A stretch of DNA of 64,000 nucleotides from Okapia johnstoni (GCA_024291935.2 CM044321.1:63792985-63856984); one strand, 5' to 3'. Positions 10,840 to 22,736 are shown, numbered from the stretch's first letter. Made by a program: numbers and translations. The notes: generated by a model from the sequence alone, not told the origin.

Positions 10840-11500
10840 TAAAGCTTTATTCCTATTTCACTCAACAAAAGTAATTCCTAGTAAAGATTTAGGAATTTAA
10901 AAACTCAACCCAAAAGTCATGAAAGAAAACAGATGAATGTTTGTAAACTTGAAGTGATGACTTCTTTGTTTTTTTTTAATTTATTTTTAATTGGATGATA
11001 ACTGCTTTACAATGTTGTATTGGTTGCTGCTGTAGTGATGACTTATTTTAAAGAATGGCAATGAGGTCCAGACCCATGTTATTAAACACACACACTGTAT
11101 TTTCAATTATTATGACTGACAAGTGGCAGGTTTGCCTAGCATACAAAAGAACAAACAAACAAACAAACAAAAAAACTTCTTTAAATCAATAAGGAAAAGA
11201 CAAGTAGAGAAAAATGGGCAAAAGTCATGTATAGCATTTCATAAAGATGAAACATAAAAGAGGTGAATATATGAACAAATGTTTTCACTAGTCATTGATA
11301 ACAATGAGCTATTTCTCACCTACAAGACTTAGCAAGGATTATAAACATTAACACAGTGTTGTCAAGAGGGTGGGAGAAAACTGTCCTAGGTGTGGAAAGG
11401 AGCTTGAATTTGCATCACTTCTTTGGCAATGTCCATCAAAATTTCAAATGTACATACTTTTAATCCCACAGTTCTATATTTAGGAATGCATTGTAAGTTC
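10840..11500 (+). mobile_element. Old L1 3' region fossil, with a younger L1 chip inside
   Basis: The phrases AAAACTCAACCCAAAAGTCATG, AAATGGGCAAAAG, and TGAACAAATGTTTTC / AATGAGCTATTTCTC / AACACAGTGTTGTCAAGAGGG follow the order of L1 ORF2 3' end and 3' UTR. An A-rich run lies upstream near 10820. The fossil is interrupted by the L1 fragment at 10964-11033. (AAAC)n at about 11150-11175 lies within it. Confidence 0.55.
10964..11033 (-). mobile_element. 70-bp ruminant L1 3' end insertion
   Basis: Antisense L1 3' terminal sequence (TTTTTAATTTATTTTTAATTGG, then TGCTTTACAATGTTGTATTGG). It is flanked by a perfect 11-bp duplication AGTGATGACTT at 10953-10963 and 11034-11044. This is an extremely 5'-truncated insertion. 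Confidence 0.85.
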
Positions 11501-12128
11501 AAGACTTTCTCCCCCTCCAGAGGGGCCATACAGGACATGAGAAGGGCACGAAAATATAATTTTCTTCCTCCTATTACAACATAGAATTGCCCCTTCTCTA
11601 TAAATTGAAACCAACTCCTAAAGAGAGGTAATAATCTCTCCTGCTTTTCCATGTCATTTAATACAGTCACCACCAGAAGTCTTAGCTTCCCAGGTTCCTT
11701 TCCCACCGTTTTGACATCTCCTATGGGGACCCTGGCACTCCCTTACCCTGAACGCAGGCTCTTCTTAATAGAATTCAGTCACCATTGGATCCTTTGTACT
11801 CTACTCTGCTACTTTCTAGACCCACCTTCTACTCCAGTCCTGGGTCTCATCCCCTCTCGATGAGGATGAGATGCTAAATGCCTTTAGCAAATACCCCTCT
11901 CCCTCTTGAACACTGGATAGTCCTTCAGACAGGGTAGATCCCATAGCACAGTGAACATACTTTAATTATCTCTCATTTGAACAAACCAGCTCAAAGAATC
12001 TTTTGACTTGACCTCACATTCTTTCAGTTAGTGCTCCATTTCTCTTTCTCTGTTAGAGTAAAGCTTCTTGAAAGAACTGTTTCATGCTTTCCATCTTCAC
12101 TTCCTCACCTCCTATTCTCTCTCTGGCA
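11501..12128. other. Flanking DNA, unassigned
   Basis: No exon or named repeat recognised. The reverse-strand frame spanning 11386-11706 is partly L1 fossil and is not supported as a gene. Confidence 0.3.
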
Positions 12129-12245
12129 AGTGTCTTTTTTTGGCCATGCCATGTGCCATGTGGGATCTTAGTTCCCAGACCAGGGATCAAAACTTCGCCC
12201 TCCGCAGTGGAAGTGCAGAGTCTTACTGGACCACCAGAGAAGTCC
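12129..12245 (-). mobile_element. CHR-type SINE with TSD
   Basis: Reverse complement of a CHR SINE (TTTTTTTGGCCATGCCATG … GGACCACCAGAGAAGTCC). It is flanked by CTCTCTGGCA at 12119-12128 and 12246-12255, a perfect 10-bp target-site duplication. Confidence 0.85.
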
Positions 12246-12255
12246 CTCTCTGGCA

Positions 12256-13509
12256 TGATTTTTACTGAAGTGTAGTTAACCTACTGGGAGGTGCACACAT
12301 AGGAAGTATACAACTCAATGAATTATCATAAAGTGAACACACTACTTACCAACCCCCTGAGCAAGAAATAGAACACTGTGCACATGGTCAGAAATCTTGT
12401 TCCTTTTTCTTCTCCCTACCATTCCCTCCTCCTCCAAAATAACTACTATTATTATTTTTAACACATCGTTTTACCTGTTTTTGAAAAAAGTGTTTTGTAG
12501 TAATGCCATGCGTATTTCTTTGCCATGTTTTCTTTTGCCCAACATTGTGAGATTCACTCAAGCCATGGAGCGGAAGTTAGTTAGATCACATAGGGCCTAA
12601 GAAATCCAGGTAAGAATTTTTTTTAAATTTTTTTCAGAGGGAAATGAAGCCCTTGGAAGGTTTTAATAGAGGAGTGACATGATATGATGTTTGCACTAGA
12701 AGGTTCAGTTGGCTGCTACCCTGAGAACAGACTGTGGGCTGGAGGGTGAACGTGAAACCAGAGACACTGGTTAGGAAGCTGTTGCAACAACCCAATCACA
12801 CTATTAAATTCTTCAGCTTTAAAAATAAAAGGCATTTTAGGTCAGCTCCTCAGTTGAGCTTAATCAAAGCAGTAATAAACGGAGCTCAGTGTTGGACCTG
12901 CAATAATGAGGCCAGCTATCACAATTGAGGCCCAGAAAATAATTAACACCTTCACAACAGAAATAGCCACTGGAAGCAACTGTAATTTTCAAAATTAAAA
13001 TAGGATAATTTATACCTGAGAATAAATAGAAGCATTGATATTTTGAAACTGTGGGTCTTAAAAGTAAATACTGCATCAAACATAGAAATCAAACTCAAGG
13101 CTAGAAAAATCAATCTAATTTCAACTCCAAGGGGGAAGGATGGGATAGGCATCGATCAAAGCCGATTGATAGGCAGTATTAAAGCTATGGATCCCCTAAA
13201 CATACATAATTGGAGATATAGTAACACCCTGTCCAGCTGTAAGGTTTTGCATGTGATTTACATTTATTCTTCCTATTCTTAGCACTTATGGTATCACAAA
13301 GATTTGTCTTCTAGGTAACATGGTTTCAAATGACTTAGTTGAAATCAGGGATTACCTGCAGTTGGAGTCTCAGCTATAACTGCACATTTTTTCTTGGTCC
13401 TGGTAATCCTCATCTTTTGAAATGGAAGTTTTAACATTTTTACTCAGATGCAAATATTTGGTTCTGTGTTGGTTTTCTCGGCACTCTGGGCAGAAAATGG
13501 GACTGGTTT
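12256..13509. other. Flanking DNA, unassigned
   Basis: AT-rich. About 12640-12800 has the feel of an old interspersed repeat (GAGTGACATGATATGATG…GTTGGCTGCTACCCTGAGAA) but I cannot name the family. No gene seen. Confidence 0.3.
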
Positions 13510-13514
13510 TTGTC

Positions 13515-14660
13515 AGTTTCAAATCCAGGAATGACAGACCCCTATCTTAAACTATATACAAAAATGTACTCAAAATGCATTAAAGACTTGAACATAAGAG
13601 CTGACACTGTAAAACTTTGGAAGGTACGTATGGATGAGCAGTCAATATTGGTTTCTGCTATGAGCTTTTGGATTTGACAACAAAAGCTACAATAAACAAA
13701 TGGGATTACATCAAACCAAAAAGCTTCTGCACAGCAGAGAAAACCATCAATTAACTGAAAAGGCAACCCATGGAATGGGAGAAAATATTCACAAACCATA
13801 TCTGATAAAGGGTAATGTCCAAAATATACAAGGAACTCAAAGCTCAATAGCAAATAAACAAATACCCCAATTAAAAGATGGTCGAAGTATCCCGAGGAAG
13901 ATATACACAAATGGTCAGGTATGTGAAAAAATGTTCAATATCACTAATCATCAGGGAAATGCAGGTCAAAACCACAGTGAGATATATACTTACACCAGTT
14001 AGGAGACCTATTATCAAAAAGACAAGAGATAACAAGTGCTGGCGAAGATGTGGAGAAAAGGGAATCCAAGTACACTGTGGGTGGGAATGGAAACTGGTGC
14101 AGTCACTATGGAAAAAAACATGGTGGTTCCTCAAAAACTTGGACCACCATGTGATCCAGCAAACCCACTTCTAGGTATACATCCAGAGGAAATTAATTCA
14201 TTATCCCTGAAAGAGGTATCTGTATTCTCATGTTCCTTTTACAATCATTTACAATAGCCAAGGTGTAGAAACAGCCTAAGTGTCTAAGTGTCAACAGTGA
14301 ACAGATCAAGAAAATATGAAATATTTTATTGTTCAGTCACTAAGTCATGTCCAACTCTGTGACCCCACGGACTGTAGCCCCCCAGGCTCCTCTGTCCATA
14401 GGGTTTTCCAGGAAAAAATACTGGAGTGGGTTGCCATTTCCTTCTCCAGGGGATCTTCTAGGGGAAGATCACCCCAGGGATTGAACTGGCATCTCCTGCA
14501 TTGGCAGATGAATTCTTTATCACTGAGTCATCAGGGAAGCCCTATGTATATCACCATATTGTATAACTGAAATTTGCTAAGAGAGAACTTAAAACTTATC
14601 TCTGAAACAAAGGTAAATATGTGAAAATAAGTAAATCTAGGAACATGGCAGATAATCCCA
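13515..14660 (+). mobile_element. L1 ORF2 3' end and 3' UTR, frameshifted
   Basis: Encodes degraded L1 ORF2 C-terminal words in shifting frames (about 13700-14000: KLLHSRE, GENIHKPYLIKGNVQNIQ, IANKQIPQLKDGR). It then carries the 3' UTR (CAAGTGCTGGCGAAGATGTGG, CCACTTCTAGGTATACATCC), and ATATTGTATAACTGAAATTTGC after the nested SINE. Stops and frameshifts make it non-functional. A Bov-tA SINE splits it at about 14325-14542. Confidence 0.85.
14325..14542 (-). mobile_element. Bov-tA SINE nested in L1
   Basis: Reverse-strand Bov-tA: GTTCAGTCACTAAGTCATG at the left, CAGGGAAGCCC at the right. It contains a local duplication, GGGGATCTTCTAGGGGAAGATCACC, in place of the usual single GGGGATC box. Confidence 0.88.
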
Positions 14661-15084
14661 GACCATTTCTCTGTCCAGATAATCTGTCTGGAGTAGTAGC
14701 ACCAAGATTTATTTTTGTGGGGTAGCCTGGGTGCCTGCCTCATATATCAACATTAAAGATTAGAGTTGTACCAAATTCAGTTTTCTTGCTCATCTACCTA
14801 TTAAAGACTTATTTCTAATGCATATATCTGAGCATTTTACTTTCAGCTTCTACCACCTGTGAGGAAATGCTCCCCTTTGAGACAAAACTCTTTTAAAAAT
14901 TTTTACTTGTTGTCCCAAATTTCTCTCTTGAATTCTCTCTTAAACCCACTTCTACAAGCTTCTGCCCCCAGAATGGTCTTGTCAAGGTAACCAAGAGCCT
15001 CAGTGTCACTGTCTCTATACCAACTGCTCAGAATATTTATTTTTTCTACCCGCCTACCGAAGACAATTCCTTTGCCTATATCTT
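14661..15084. other. Flanking DNA, unassigned
   Basis: No gene or named repeat recognised. Confidence 0.3.
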
Positions 15085-15300
15085 CTGATCAAGGACAGTG
15101 GTTCAGACAAGAGTCTGAAGCCAAACTGCACTTGAAATCCAGCCTCCATCATTTCCTGGTGGGGGACTATGAACAGGTTACTCTTCCTGTCTTGGTTTCC
15201 TCATCTGTGAAAGTGAGGAGTTTGGAGAAGCAGCCTCTCAGGGTTGTGGTAAAATTAAATGAGAAGACAGGCCTGGCACACTGTATTATTATTGGTGGTG
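15085..15300 (+). mobile_element. MIR SINE
   Basis: MIR landmarks in order: AGTGGTTCAGACAAGAGTCTGAAGCCA, CTTGAAATCCAGCCTCCATC, TTGGTTTCCTCATCTGTGAAAG, GGTTGTGGTAAAATTAAATGAG, CTGGCACACTG. It is one of the better preserved MIRs in the window. Confidence 0.75.
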
Positions 15301-16439
15301 GTGATGATGCTATCGTTGTTCTGAGGCCAGCGGGCACAAATAAGATCTGTGCCAACAGATTCCTGCCCATGAACCCTACTAGGTGAGCCACTGCCACTGC
15401 TTCTTCCTCAGGCTGATTTGTCCCATTCCTTGCCTGCTCAGGGCACCAATCAATAACTGTATATGAGATGAGGCAGGGGAAAGTGGCTTTAAGAGAGGGA
15501 GGGTAATCACTGAAAAATGCTACCATTAGATTGCCCTTTGTCTTTTTCCATGTGGAGTCTCTAAGAACATTTTAAGCTTTGCAAAGGAAGGGAGGGTGCC
15601 CTGTATTTCTTCTGAGCCCCTGCACACTGCCATCGTTAATCAGCTAAGTCAGCAACCCTCATTCTCTTTTCTGTCAAATCACACAATGGTTGCTGTGCAC
15701 ATCAGCTCTCAAGGGGATGCTAAAGATTCAGTGAAATTCCCAACACTGGAGTGAGTGGTAATTTCATCTTGTTCTCTTGCTAGAATGCAAGGGAGAGTGA
15801 CAATAAGATAGGAAGACAGTTTAGTTGGCTCCAATTCACTTTTTTAAAAAATAGATAGTATGCAAGCCTACCTTCACTGTTCATAATAAGTTACTTTGGA
15901 CAGTCCACACTGATCACCTCCACCATTTTAACAAGCAACTTTCTGGGTGTGATCTGATGGAACAGTGATGCCAGGGAGCTACAAGATCAGAGGAGGAGAG
16001 TGATGTTTATTCATGTTTCCCAGCAAGTCCTATGGGTCTTTTCTTTCTAGCTTGACCTTCCTGTAGGAGCAGAAAGTTTCATGCCAAACAAGGCTTAAAG
16101 GTTTTGGTCTGTCTCTTTAGCAGATCACAGCTGCATAGAAGACAATGTTCAGGTGAAACCAGTGCTCTCAATGGCTGGAGTCCAAGATAAAGAATAGTCC
16201 CAATGTTTTTTCTTGATGCCAACTTTTGAAAATGATGTTTGACAAAATTTTCCTGTATAATCAGGATATGAAGAAGATGCAGAATAATTATGAGAGGGGG
16301 AGGTTTGGGGGAAGGAGCTGTATCAAGTCAAAGGAGAAGATGGTGTAAGGGGTTAAAGATCAATGAACATACTGTGTGAAAGAACAGGGTTAAAGAGAGG
16401 ACTCAGGGTTAAAGCAAAACAAAAGTTCAACTCTTTTTT
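15301..16439. other. Flanking DNA, unassigned
   Basis: No gene or named repeat recognised. Confidence 0.3.
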
Positions 16440-17080
16440 TCTTTTACATTATAGTTTATTACAAGATAGAAATGATACAATAGGACCTTGCTTATCTATC
16501 TTACATGTAGTAGTTTGTATCTGCTCACACCAAGTTCCTAATTTATCCCTCCCTTGAACCCTTTCCCCTTTTGGTAGCTGTTTTCTATGTCTATGACTCC
16601 CTTTCTGATTTGTAGCTCTTTCCTGGTGGCTCAGATGGTAAAAAAAATCTGCCTGCAATGCGGGAGACCCAGGTTCAATCCCTGGGTCAGGAAGATCCCC
16701 TGGAGAAGGGAATGACAACCCACTCCATTATCCTTGACTGGAGAATCCCATGGACAGAGGAGCCTGGTGGCCTACGGTCCATGGGGTGGCAAAGAGTCAG
16801 AAACGACTGAGCAACTAACATTTTCACTTTTTCAGTTTCCGATTTGTAGATAGGTTCACTTGTATCATATTTTAGATTCCACATGTAAGTGACATCTTAT
16901 GGTATCCGTCTTTCTCTGTTTGACTTACTTCACTTAGTATGATGAGATGATCTCTAGGTCCATCCATGTTGCTGCAAATGGCATTATTTCTTTCTCTTTT
17001 ATAGCTGGGCAATGTCCCATTGTATGTATGTACCACATCTTCTTTATCCACTCCTCTATTGCTGGACTCTTAGGTTACAA
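16440..17080 (-). mobile_element. L1 3' UTR, antisense, split by a SINE
   Basis: Antisense ruminant/mammalian L1 3' UTR: TCCTAATTTATCCCTCCCTTG…GGTAGCTGTTTTCTATGTCTATG…, resuming at 16850 with TTAGATTCCACATGTAAGTG, TTGACTTACTTCACTTAGTATG and CCATTGTATGTATGTACCAC. Split by the SINE at 16616-16835. Confidence 0.88.
16616..16835 (+). mobile_element. Bov-tA SINE nested in L1, with TSD
   Basis: Starts CTCTTTCCTGGTGGCTCAG and ends in the BovB-derived tail CAAAGAGTCAGAAACGACTG. It is flanked by TTTCTGATTTGTAG (16602-16615) and TTTCCGATTTGTAG (16836-16849), 13 of 14 identical. It therefore inserted after the L1 was already in place. Confidence 0.92.
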
Positions 17081-17089
17081 AGGCTGAAC

Positions 17090-17785
17090 TCCACCAACCA
17101 TTCCTCTTCCTCTCTCCTAGTAAATGACAAATCTGTTCCTTACCAAGCCAGAAAACGCTGAATCTTCCCTGCCTCCTCTTTCTCTCTTACCTTCCATCTG
17201 ATTGATGAGCAAATCCTATCTGAGTTTCACAAGCTTACTAGAACCTGACCACTTCACCCCAGCTCCCCTGCACCCATCATGGTCCAGCCACCAGTGTCTC
17301 TCACCTGGGTTATTGCAACCAGCCTCCTAACTGGTCTCCCTGCTTCCACTCTTGCCTCCATACAATCTGTTTCTTATCATAGAATAGCCAGATGATCTTG
17401 TAAATATTTAAATCAGATGTCATCGCTTTGCAAAAGTCCAATGGCTTCTCATCTCATTTAGTAAAAAACAAAGGCTTTATCTCGAGTCTGAGAGACCTTG
17501 TATAACTGTGATGCTTGCGCCCTTTCCAACATCCTCTTGGACAACGCTTCCTCTCTATCACTCTGTTCCAGTCTCAGTGGTCACCTGGGTGTTCCTTGAA
17601 CAAGCCCATCACAGGAACTCCGTGTTTCCAGTTCCTTTTGAATGAAGTATTTTCTTTCCCAAGATTTGCTTGGCTAACTTATTTCATTCAGGTCACTGCT
17701 CAAAAGTTCCATCACCAAAGAGGGCTGGCCCTTCTTTATGGGCGCCTCGACCCTAGGCATTCCTTCAGCAGCCAACGCCTGTGAG
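17090..17785 (+). mobile_element. L2 LINE 3' region (tentative family)
   Basis: The phrase order matches sense L2 3' sequence: CTGGGTTATTGCAACCAGCCTCCTAACTGGTCTCCC, ATCAGATGTCATCGCTTTGC…CCAATGGCTTCTCATCTCA, and TTCAGGTCACTGCTCAAA. No intact frame. Confidence 0.6.
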
Positions 17786-18898
17786 AAAATTGGCAATGTC
17801 AAAATTTCTAGAAGGTGTTTTATCAGGACGTAAAATGGAAAGCTTCTGTCTCAGAGATTAAAGATCAAATATTCATCCATTGTCATCAGTAAGTACATTG
17901 TTCCTTCTCCACTTCAACTTCCTTCTTAATGGTTTTAAAGAATGGTAATTTGGGAAAATTTGGAATTTAAATCCACTTTTTCACATAGGTATGTATTCTT
18001 GTAATTAAGGTCTTCCACACTGGCCCTGATTGTATTTTTATCCACTCTTAGTTCCAGAGACCTTTAATCACAAAAGCTACCCAGGGAAGCACAAGGTGAA
18101 GCCAATTGTATTGATGAGAAAGAAAACAACAAATTAATAGACCCAATGATTTGGAGTCTAAGAGATTCAAGAAGGTTTTTTTCCTCCCCACTTTAAAAAC
18201 ATAGGTAGGTGTAATGTTATGTGGAGTCCGGAAAGTCTTAACTTATTCTGACAGTTTAAACTCCCAGGGCTATTTATTTTTGAGGCTTTAGGCATTTTGT
18301 ATGCACCTCACTCAATCACGTGGTGAAAATTATGCCCGGGTGTGAATACCTGCAGGACCACGCATCCCCTTCTTGTGTTCTCACAGACCTTTTGCGTCTC
18401 AAGGGGGATGAGCAGCTGTTGTGGAGTCTGATGAGCCCAGGTCTGGCTGAAAAGGACCCCAAAGAGGCCCTGGTGGGGACGGAGGGGGGGCACGGAGGCT
18501 GTTTCCATGTGGGGAGCCTGGGGGAAAGCGTAGCACGCAGTGCCTCCCACCGCCTGGGTGTGGCTCCCTGGCCGGCTGCGGACAGCGCTCAGTGCTCCGC
18601 TGGGGGCGGGGAGGGAGCGTGACCCTTCTGCCCTGTCGTGACCTCTGCCCTTGGGCCTGACAGCCAGGCTCCCAGCCCTCCCCCCCCCCCCCCCCCCCCC
18701 GCCGCCTCTGATTAGTAATTGAGTTCATTGTCCACGTGGGAAGCACACGACCCAGCTCTCCGAGCAGCCTGCGAATATTGTGGAGATTCCCTTCACAGTC
18801 TGCTTTTGGATCTAGAAACCAATGGTTATTAAAGTCATAGGTTCAATTCCTGCCCCTGGGCCTGGGAAGAGTGTTATAGCTCAGTAAACCAGTGCTCC
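17786..18898. other. Flanking DNA with GC-rich patch
   Basis: Unique-looking DNA. About 18460-18720 is markedly GC-rich and ends in a 21-nt C tract. Open frames across the patch look compositional; no splice-bounded exon was recognised. Confidence 0.35.
18680..18700 (+). repeat. Homopolymeric C21 tract
   Basis: Twenty-one consecutive C residues, with further C-rich sequence on both sides. The complementary G run could form G-quadruplex structure. Its true length may be misassembled. Confidence 0.95.
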
Positions 18899-19005
18899 AG
18901 GCTTCCCTGGTGGCTCAGACAGTAAAGGATCTGCCTGCAATGTGGGAGACCTGGGTTCGATCCCTGGGTTGGGAAGATCCCCAGAGAAGAAAATGGCAAC
19001 CCACT
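18899..19005 (+). mobile_element. Bov-tA SINE, tRNA-head half
   Basis: Starts AGGCTTCCCTGGTGGCTCAG and runs to AATGGCAACCCACTGC, where it stops. The BovB-derived tail is missing. Confidence 0.85.
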
Positions 19006-19229
19006 GCTGTATGAGAAGTATTAATCACTTTCATTTCACTGAGACAAAACAGGATTCCTATAAGTTTTCCAAAATTTTAGCACCAGTGAGTCTGGTATTT
19101 GAATGCATTCTATGTGTAATTGACACTGGATAGGTTTAATTATTATTCAGGATCAGAATTCGTTATCTGAAATTTGAATGCTGCGTTTATCTGTCCATTC
19201 TTAGTCAGTCTTCAGACTTTTATTCACTT

Positions 19230-19640
19230 TTCAGTTTGAGGATTTGACTCTCTTATAGGTGATTGGAGGTATCAAAGTATACCATTTTAAACTGGCAGAC
19301 GAAACAGTAAAAGGTTAAATAGGAGAAAAGGGAGATTAATGGCACTGGAAATGATAAAAAAGCAAAATGCCTACTAGAACAAAAATTTAGATCTTTCCAA
19401 ACACCAAAACAAGCATTTGAAAGAAGCAAGAAAGACACACCAAATAAAGAATAAAGAAAGGTAAATATAACATAACACACATAAAAATAATATAACAGAA
19501 TTGAGAGCCAACAAATCAATCATATCAATAAATGTGAGTGGGTTTAACTTACCTAGTAAAAGAAAAAAATTTAAATTGGCTCCTAAAGCAGAGCCCAACT
19601 GTATACTATTTATAAGGAACATAGCTAGAGCACCTGTGTT
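19230..19640 (+). mobile_element. Old L1 ORF2 fragment (endonuclease region, tentative)
   Basis: The phrases ATATCAATAAATGTGAGTGGG, TTTAACTTACCTAGTAAAAG and GCAGAGCCCAACTGTATACT / TTTATAAGGAACATAGC follow the L1 ORF2 order just downstream of its endonuclease domain. Frames are broken. Confidence 0.55.
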
Positions 19641-20044
19641 TTAAGCCAAACTTGTGGACTGGGCTGTTTAGACTCCACTCATTATGATGGTCCCTTGTAG
19701 AATTACTCAGACTGAAGTTTGCAGGTCCCCAAACATACTGAGAAATGCTGAAATATCCTGTGGTATTTATTGCGGCATCTCCTGGAAATAGTTAAGATTT
19801 TTTAAAATCCCATAGTATCCTTATTATAGAGCCCCATGGGGGACATTCCTACCTTGCTTTTATTCTCAGAATAATTTTATGTTTTTTGAATAATGTGTTA
19901 GTTTTCATCTTACAGTTAAGCATGACTCCTGGGAAGCTTGGCCACAAGTATCTCCATTGGAAACAAATACATGTCATTATTTTATCGTTTTAGCCTCACC
20001 ACTATTTTATTTTACATTATCACCTATTCTTTTCTTTCAAAATT
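19641..20044. other. Flanking DNA, unassigned
   Basis: No gene or named repeat recognised. Confidence 0.3.
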
Positions 20045-21110
20045 ACCAGCTCTATTTTTTTTTTTAATTGAAGCATAATTGACCTACAACATTATGTTAG
20101 TTCCAGATGAGCAACATGGTTATTCATTATTTCTATACATTACAAAATGATGACCATGGTAAGTCTAGTTACCATCTGTCACCATAAAAAATTATTACAA
20201 TATCACGGACTGTCTTCCCCATGCTGCCATGCTGTACACTTCATCCTTGTGACTCATTTGTTGTGTAACTGGAAGTCTGTATCTCTTAATCTCCCTCACC
20301 TATCTCACTCATCTTCCCACCCCTCTCCCCTTTGGCAACCACTTGTTTTTCTCTGTGATTCTATTTCTGTTATGTTTGTTCATTTGTCTTCTTTCTTAGA
20401 TTCCACATCTGATTAAAATCATACGGTATTTGTCTTTTTCTGTCTACTTATTTCACTTTGCATAATCCCTCAAACTCAAAGTCCATCGCTATTGTTGCAA
20501 ACGGCAAGATTTCATTCTTTTTAAAACTGAATAGAATTCCATTGGTGTAAAGTTTTCTTTTTTTTGACGCTTTGTCAGGCAGAAATTAGTATAGAGTGAT
20601 GCTGGTCTCTAGATTGAGTTGGGAATTATTCCCTTCTCTTCAGTTTTCTGGTAGAGTTTGTATAGTATTAGTATTATTTCTTCTTTATCTGGTATAATCT
20701 ACCAGTGAAGCCATCTAGGTCTGAAGTTTGTTTGTGGGAAAGTTTTTAAAGTACAAATTCCATTTCCTTCATAGGCAAAGGGCTATTTAAGTTATCTATT
20801 CTTGACAAAGCTTTGGTAGATTATGTCTTAAAAAAAAAAAATTGTCCTTCTCTTCTAAACTGTAGGATTTGTGGACATAAAGTTGTTAGTAATAGTCCCT
20901 TATTATTACTACAGTACCTGTAAAATCTGAATTGCTATAACCTTTTGTATTTCTGATACTGGTGATTTGTATGTATCTTCTCCCTTTTTTCTCATGGTTT
21001 CTTTAGATATTTATCATTTTATTGATCTTCTCAAAGAACCAGCTCTGGTTTCATTGATTTTCTCTATTGTTTTTGTTTTCTATTTTATTAAAAATAAATA
21101 AATAAACTTT
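20045..21110 (-). mobile_element. Antisense L1 fossil
   Basis: Antisense L1 3' UTR (TTTTTAATTGAAGCATAATTGACC…ACATTATGTTAG…, TTCCACATCTGATTAAAATC) runs into antisense ORF2-derived sequence (GATGCTGGTCTCTAGATTGAG, GGTAGAGTTTGTATAGTATTAG, TACCAGTGAAGCCATCTAGG, GATCTTCTCAAAGAACCAGC). Probably one or two insertions of the same orientation. Confidence 0.75.
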
Positions 21111-21699
21111 ATTTCTATTTATTTTCTAATCTTCATTATTTATTTTCTTAGGTTTTATTTTGGGAAACTAGTTAGAAAGACCAGGGGTATCTTATGTAGA
21201 ATTTGTAATGAAAATTAATCCCTTTTGTGTATATGGTTTTAGGAAGAACATTGACTTCTTAGAGAATAGAGCTATTTGCTACTTTATTAATTGCTATATT
21301 GAGAAGAAATGACAAGAAGAAGCATAGTATTGCAGTTTGTATAGCTTGTTCTAGAGTTGAATAAAGGCTATGCATACGTTCCAGATTTAGCATCCTGAAT
21401 CTTTCGGTCTGCCTTTTACCAATGTGATGAATCATATAATTTCGACAATAGCTGACACTAAGAAAAAAGGAAATAAAGAACAAATTGCTTTCAGGGTTTT
21501 GGTAATTTCATTACAAATACAATAACCATTGTAGGAAAAATTATTTGTCATGTTGACATATTAGTTCAGTTCTAGCTGTGAATTATTACATTATGTGACT
21601 ACTCCACCCTTGAGAACATTTCTATTTTGTTTTTCCTACTCACTTGTTTTTTATTCATCTTTCCTGAACTGCATTTGCTTTCTAAGTATTTTCTAAGCT
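21111..21699. other. Flanking DNA, AT-rich
   Basis: No gene or named repeat recognised. Confidence 0.3.
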
Positions 21700-21945
21700 T
21701 AATGGTTTAGTAGAAGGAGCTCTGACTTTTGAGACAAATTTGCTCCCCAATCCTTAATATGCCACCTTGTAATTATGAGAACTTTGGAAAGTTACTTTAT
21801 TTCATAATGAATCCAATTTTCTTAATAAGTAAAAATGGAACTGAAAAGCTTCTGTCAAAAGAATTGTTGTGAGGATTAAATGGTAGAATACATATTAAGT
21901 GGCTGTCATATAGTAGATTCTTAGTAAATGTAATGCTCTTTTTCA
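21700..21945 (+). mobile_element. MIR SINE fossil
   Basis: Diverged MIR: ATGGTTTAGTAGAAGGAGCTC, AACTTTGGAAAGTTACTTTA, TTGTTGTGAGGATTAAATGG and TTCTTAGTAAATGTAATG occur in the expected order. Confidence 0.65.
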
Positions 21946-22736
21946 TTTTGTAATGATGAAAATACATTAATACAATATTTTGATTTGAAGCTATGATACA
22001 ATAGATTTAGAAGCTTAGATCTACTCTTTTCTAATAAATGTAGCTTCCATCATTAAATGTCAATGCTTTCGTTAATTTCAACCTCTTTGAAACTGATAAT
22101 TCACACTTAAAGTTGAACTCCTAGCTGGTTCCTCATACTTGTTGCAAAGAAAGAATTTAATGTATAAGTAGACTGATATGGAGCCAATACAGTTGGTGAA
22201 TTATGCCTTCCTAATTGTATTTGCACAATTATATCGAATATGAAAAAATAAAAAGGGGACATTTACTTTTATATTACATGCTCCATAACTGGGAGGTAGA
22301 ATGGAAATAGAACATACTCTTTTGCCAGTCCTTCCACTCTTGCTTCCTGTGGTCACTTCCCCAATAACTTTAAACCTAAGTTCTAGCTATTACATCATTC
22401 CAGTTGTCTTCATCAATCCTTTATTGAACATCTGAAATAGACACCCAAGCCACCGGAAATCTTGTACTTCCCATCTCTTATTGTAGCTATTTTGTTGACA
22501 GTCAGTTACAAGCTCACTGGTTTTGGCAGAACATTTCCTGTGGTTATATGAAGTACATATTTTCTTGCTAGCATGTGACTGGGGACCACTCTCACCTTTG
22601 AAAAGCCACAGTTCTTTGCCATGTGGATCCACAGGTAATTCACAACATGGCTATTTGCTTTGTTCCAGGCTGGTAGGAGAGCCCTGCTGAATCTCTAGAT
22701 CTCTTTGACTTCTGTCAATGACTTCTCAAAGTCTAC
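21946..22736. other. Flanking DNA, unassigned
   Basis: No gene or named repeat recognised. Confidence 0.3.

Noticed and set aside
11386..11706. 106-residue reverse-strand frame
   Set aside because: Its C-terminal part is old L1 3' UTR; no domain or splice context supports a gene.
18899..18975. tRNA-like sequence (also in other SINE heads)
   Set aside because: The A/B-box-like words belong to tRNA-derived SINE heads. They do not fold as complete tRNAs and continue into SINE bodies.
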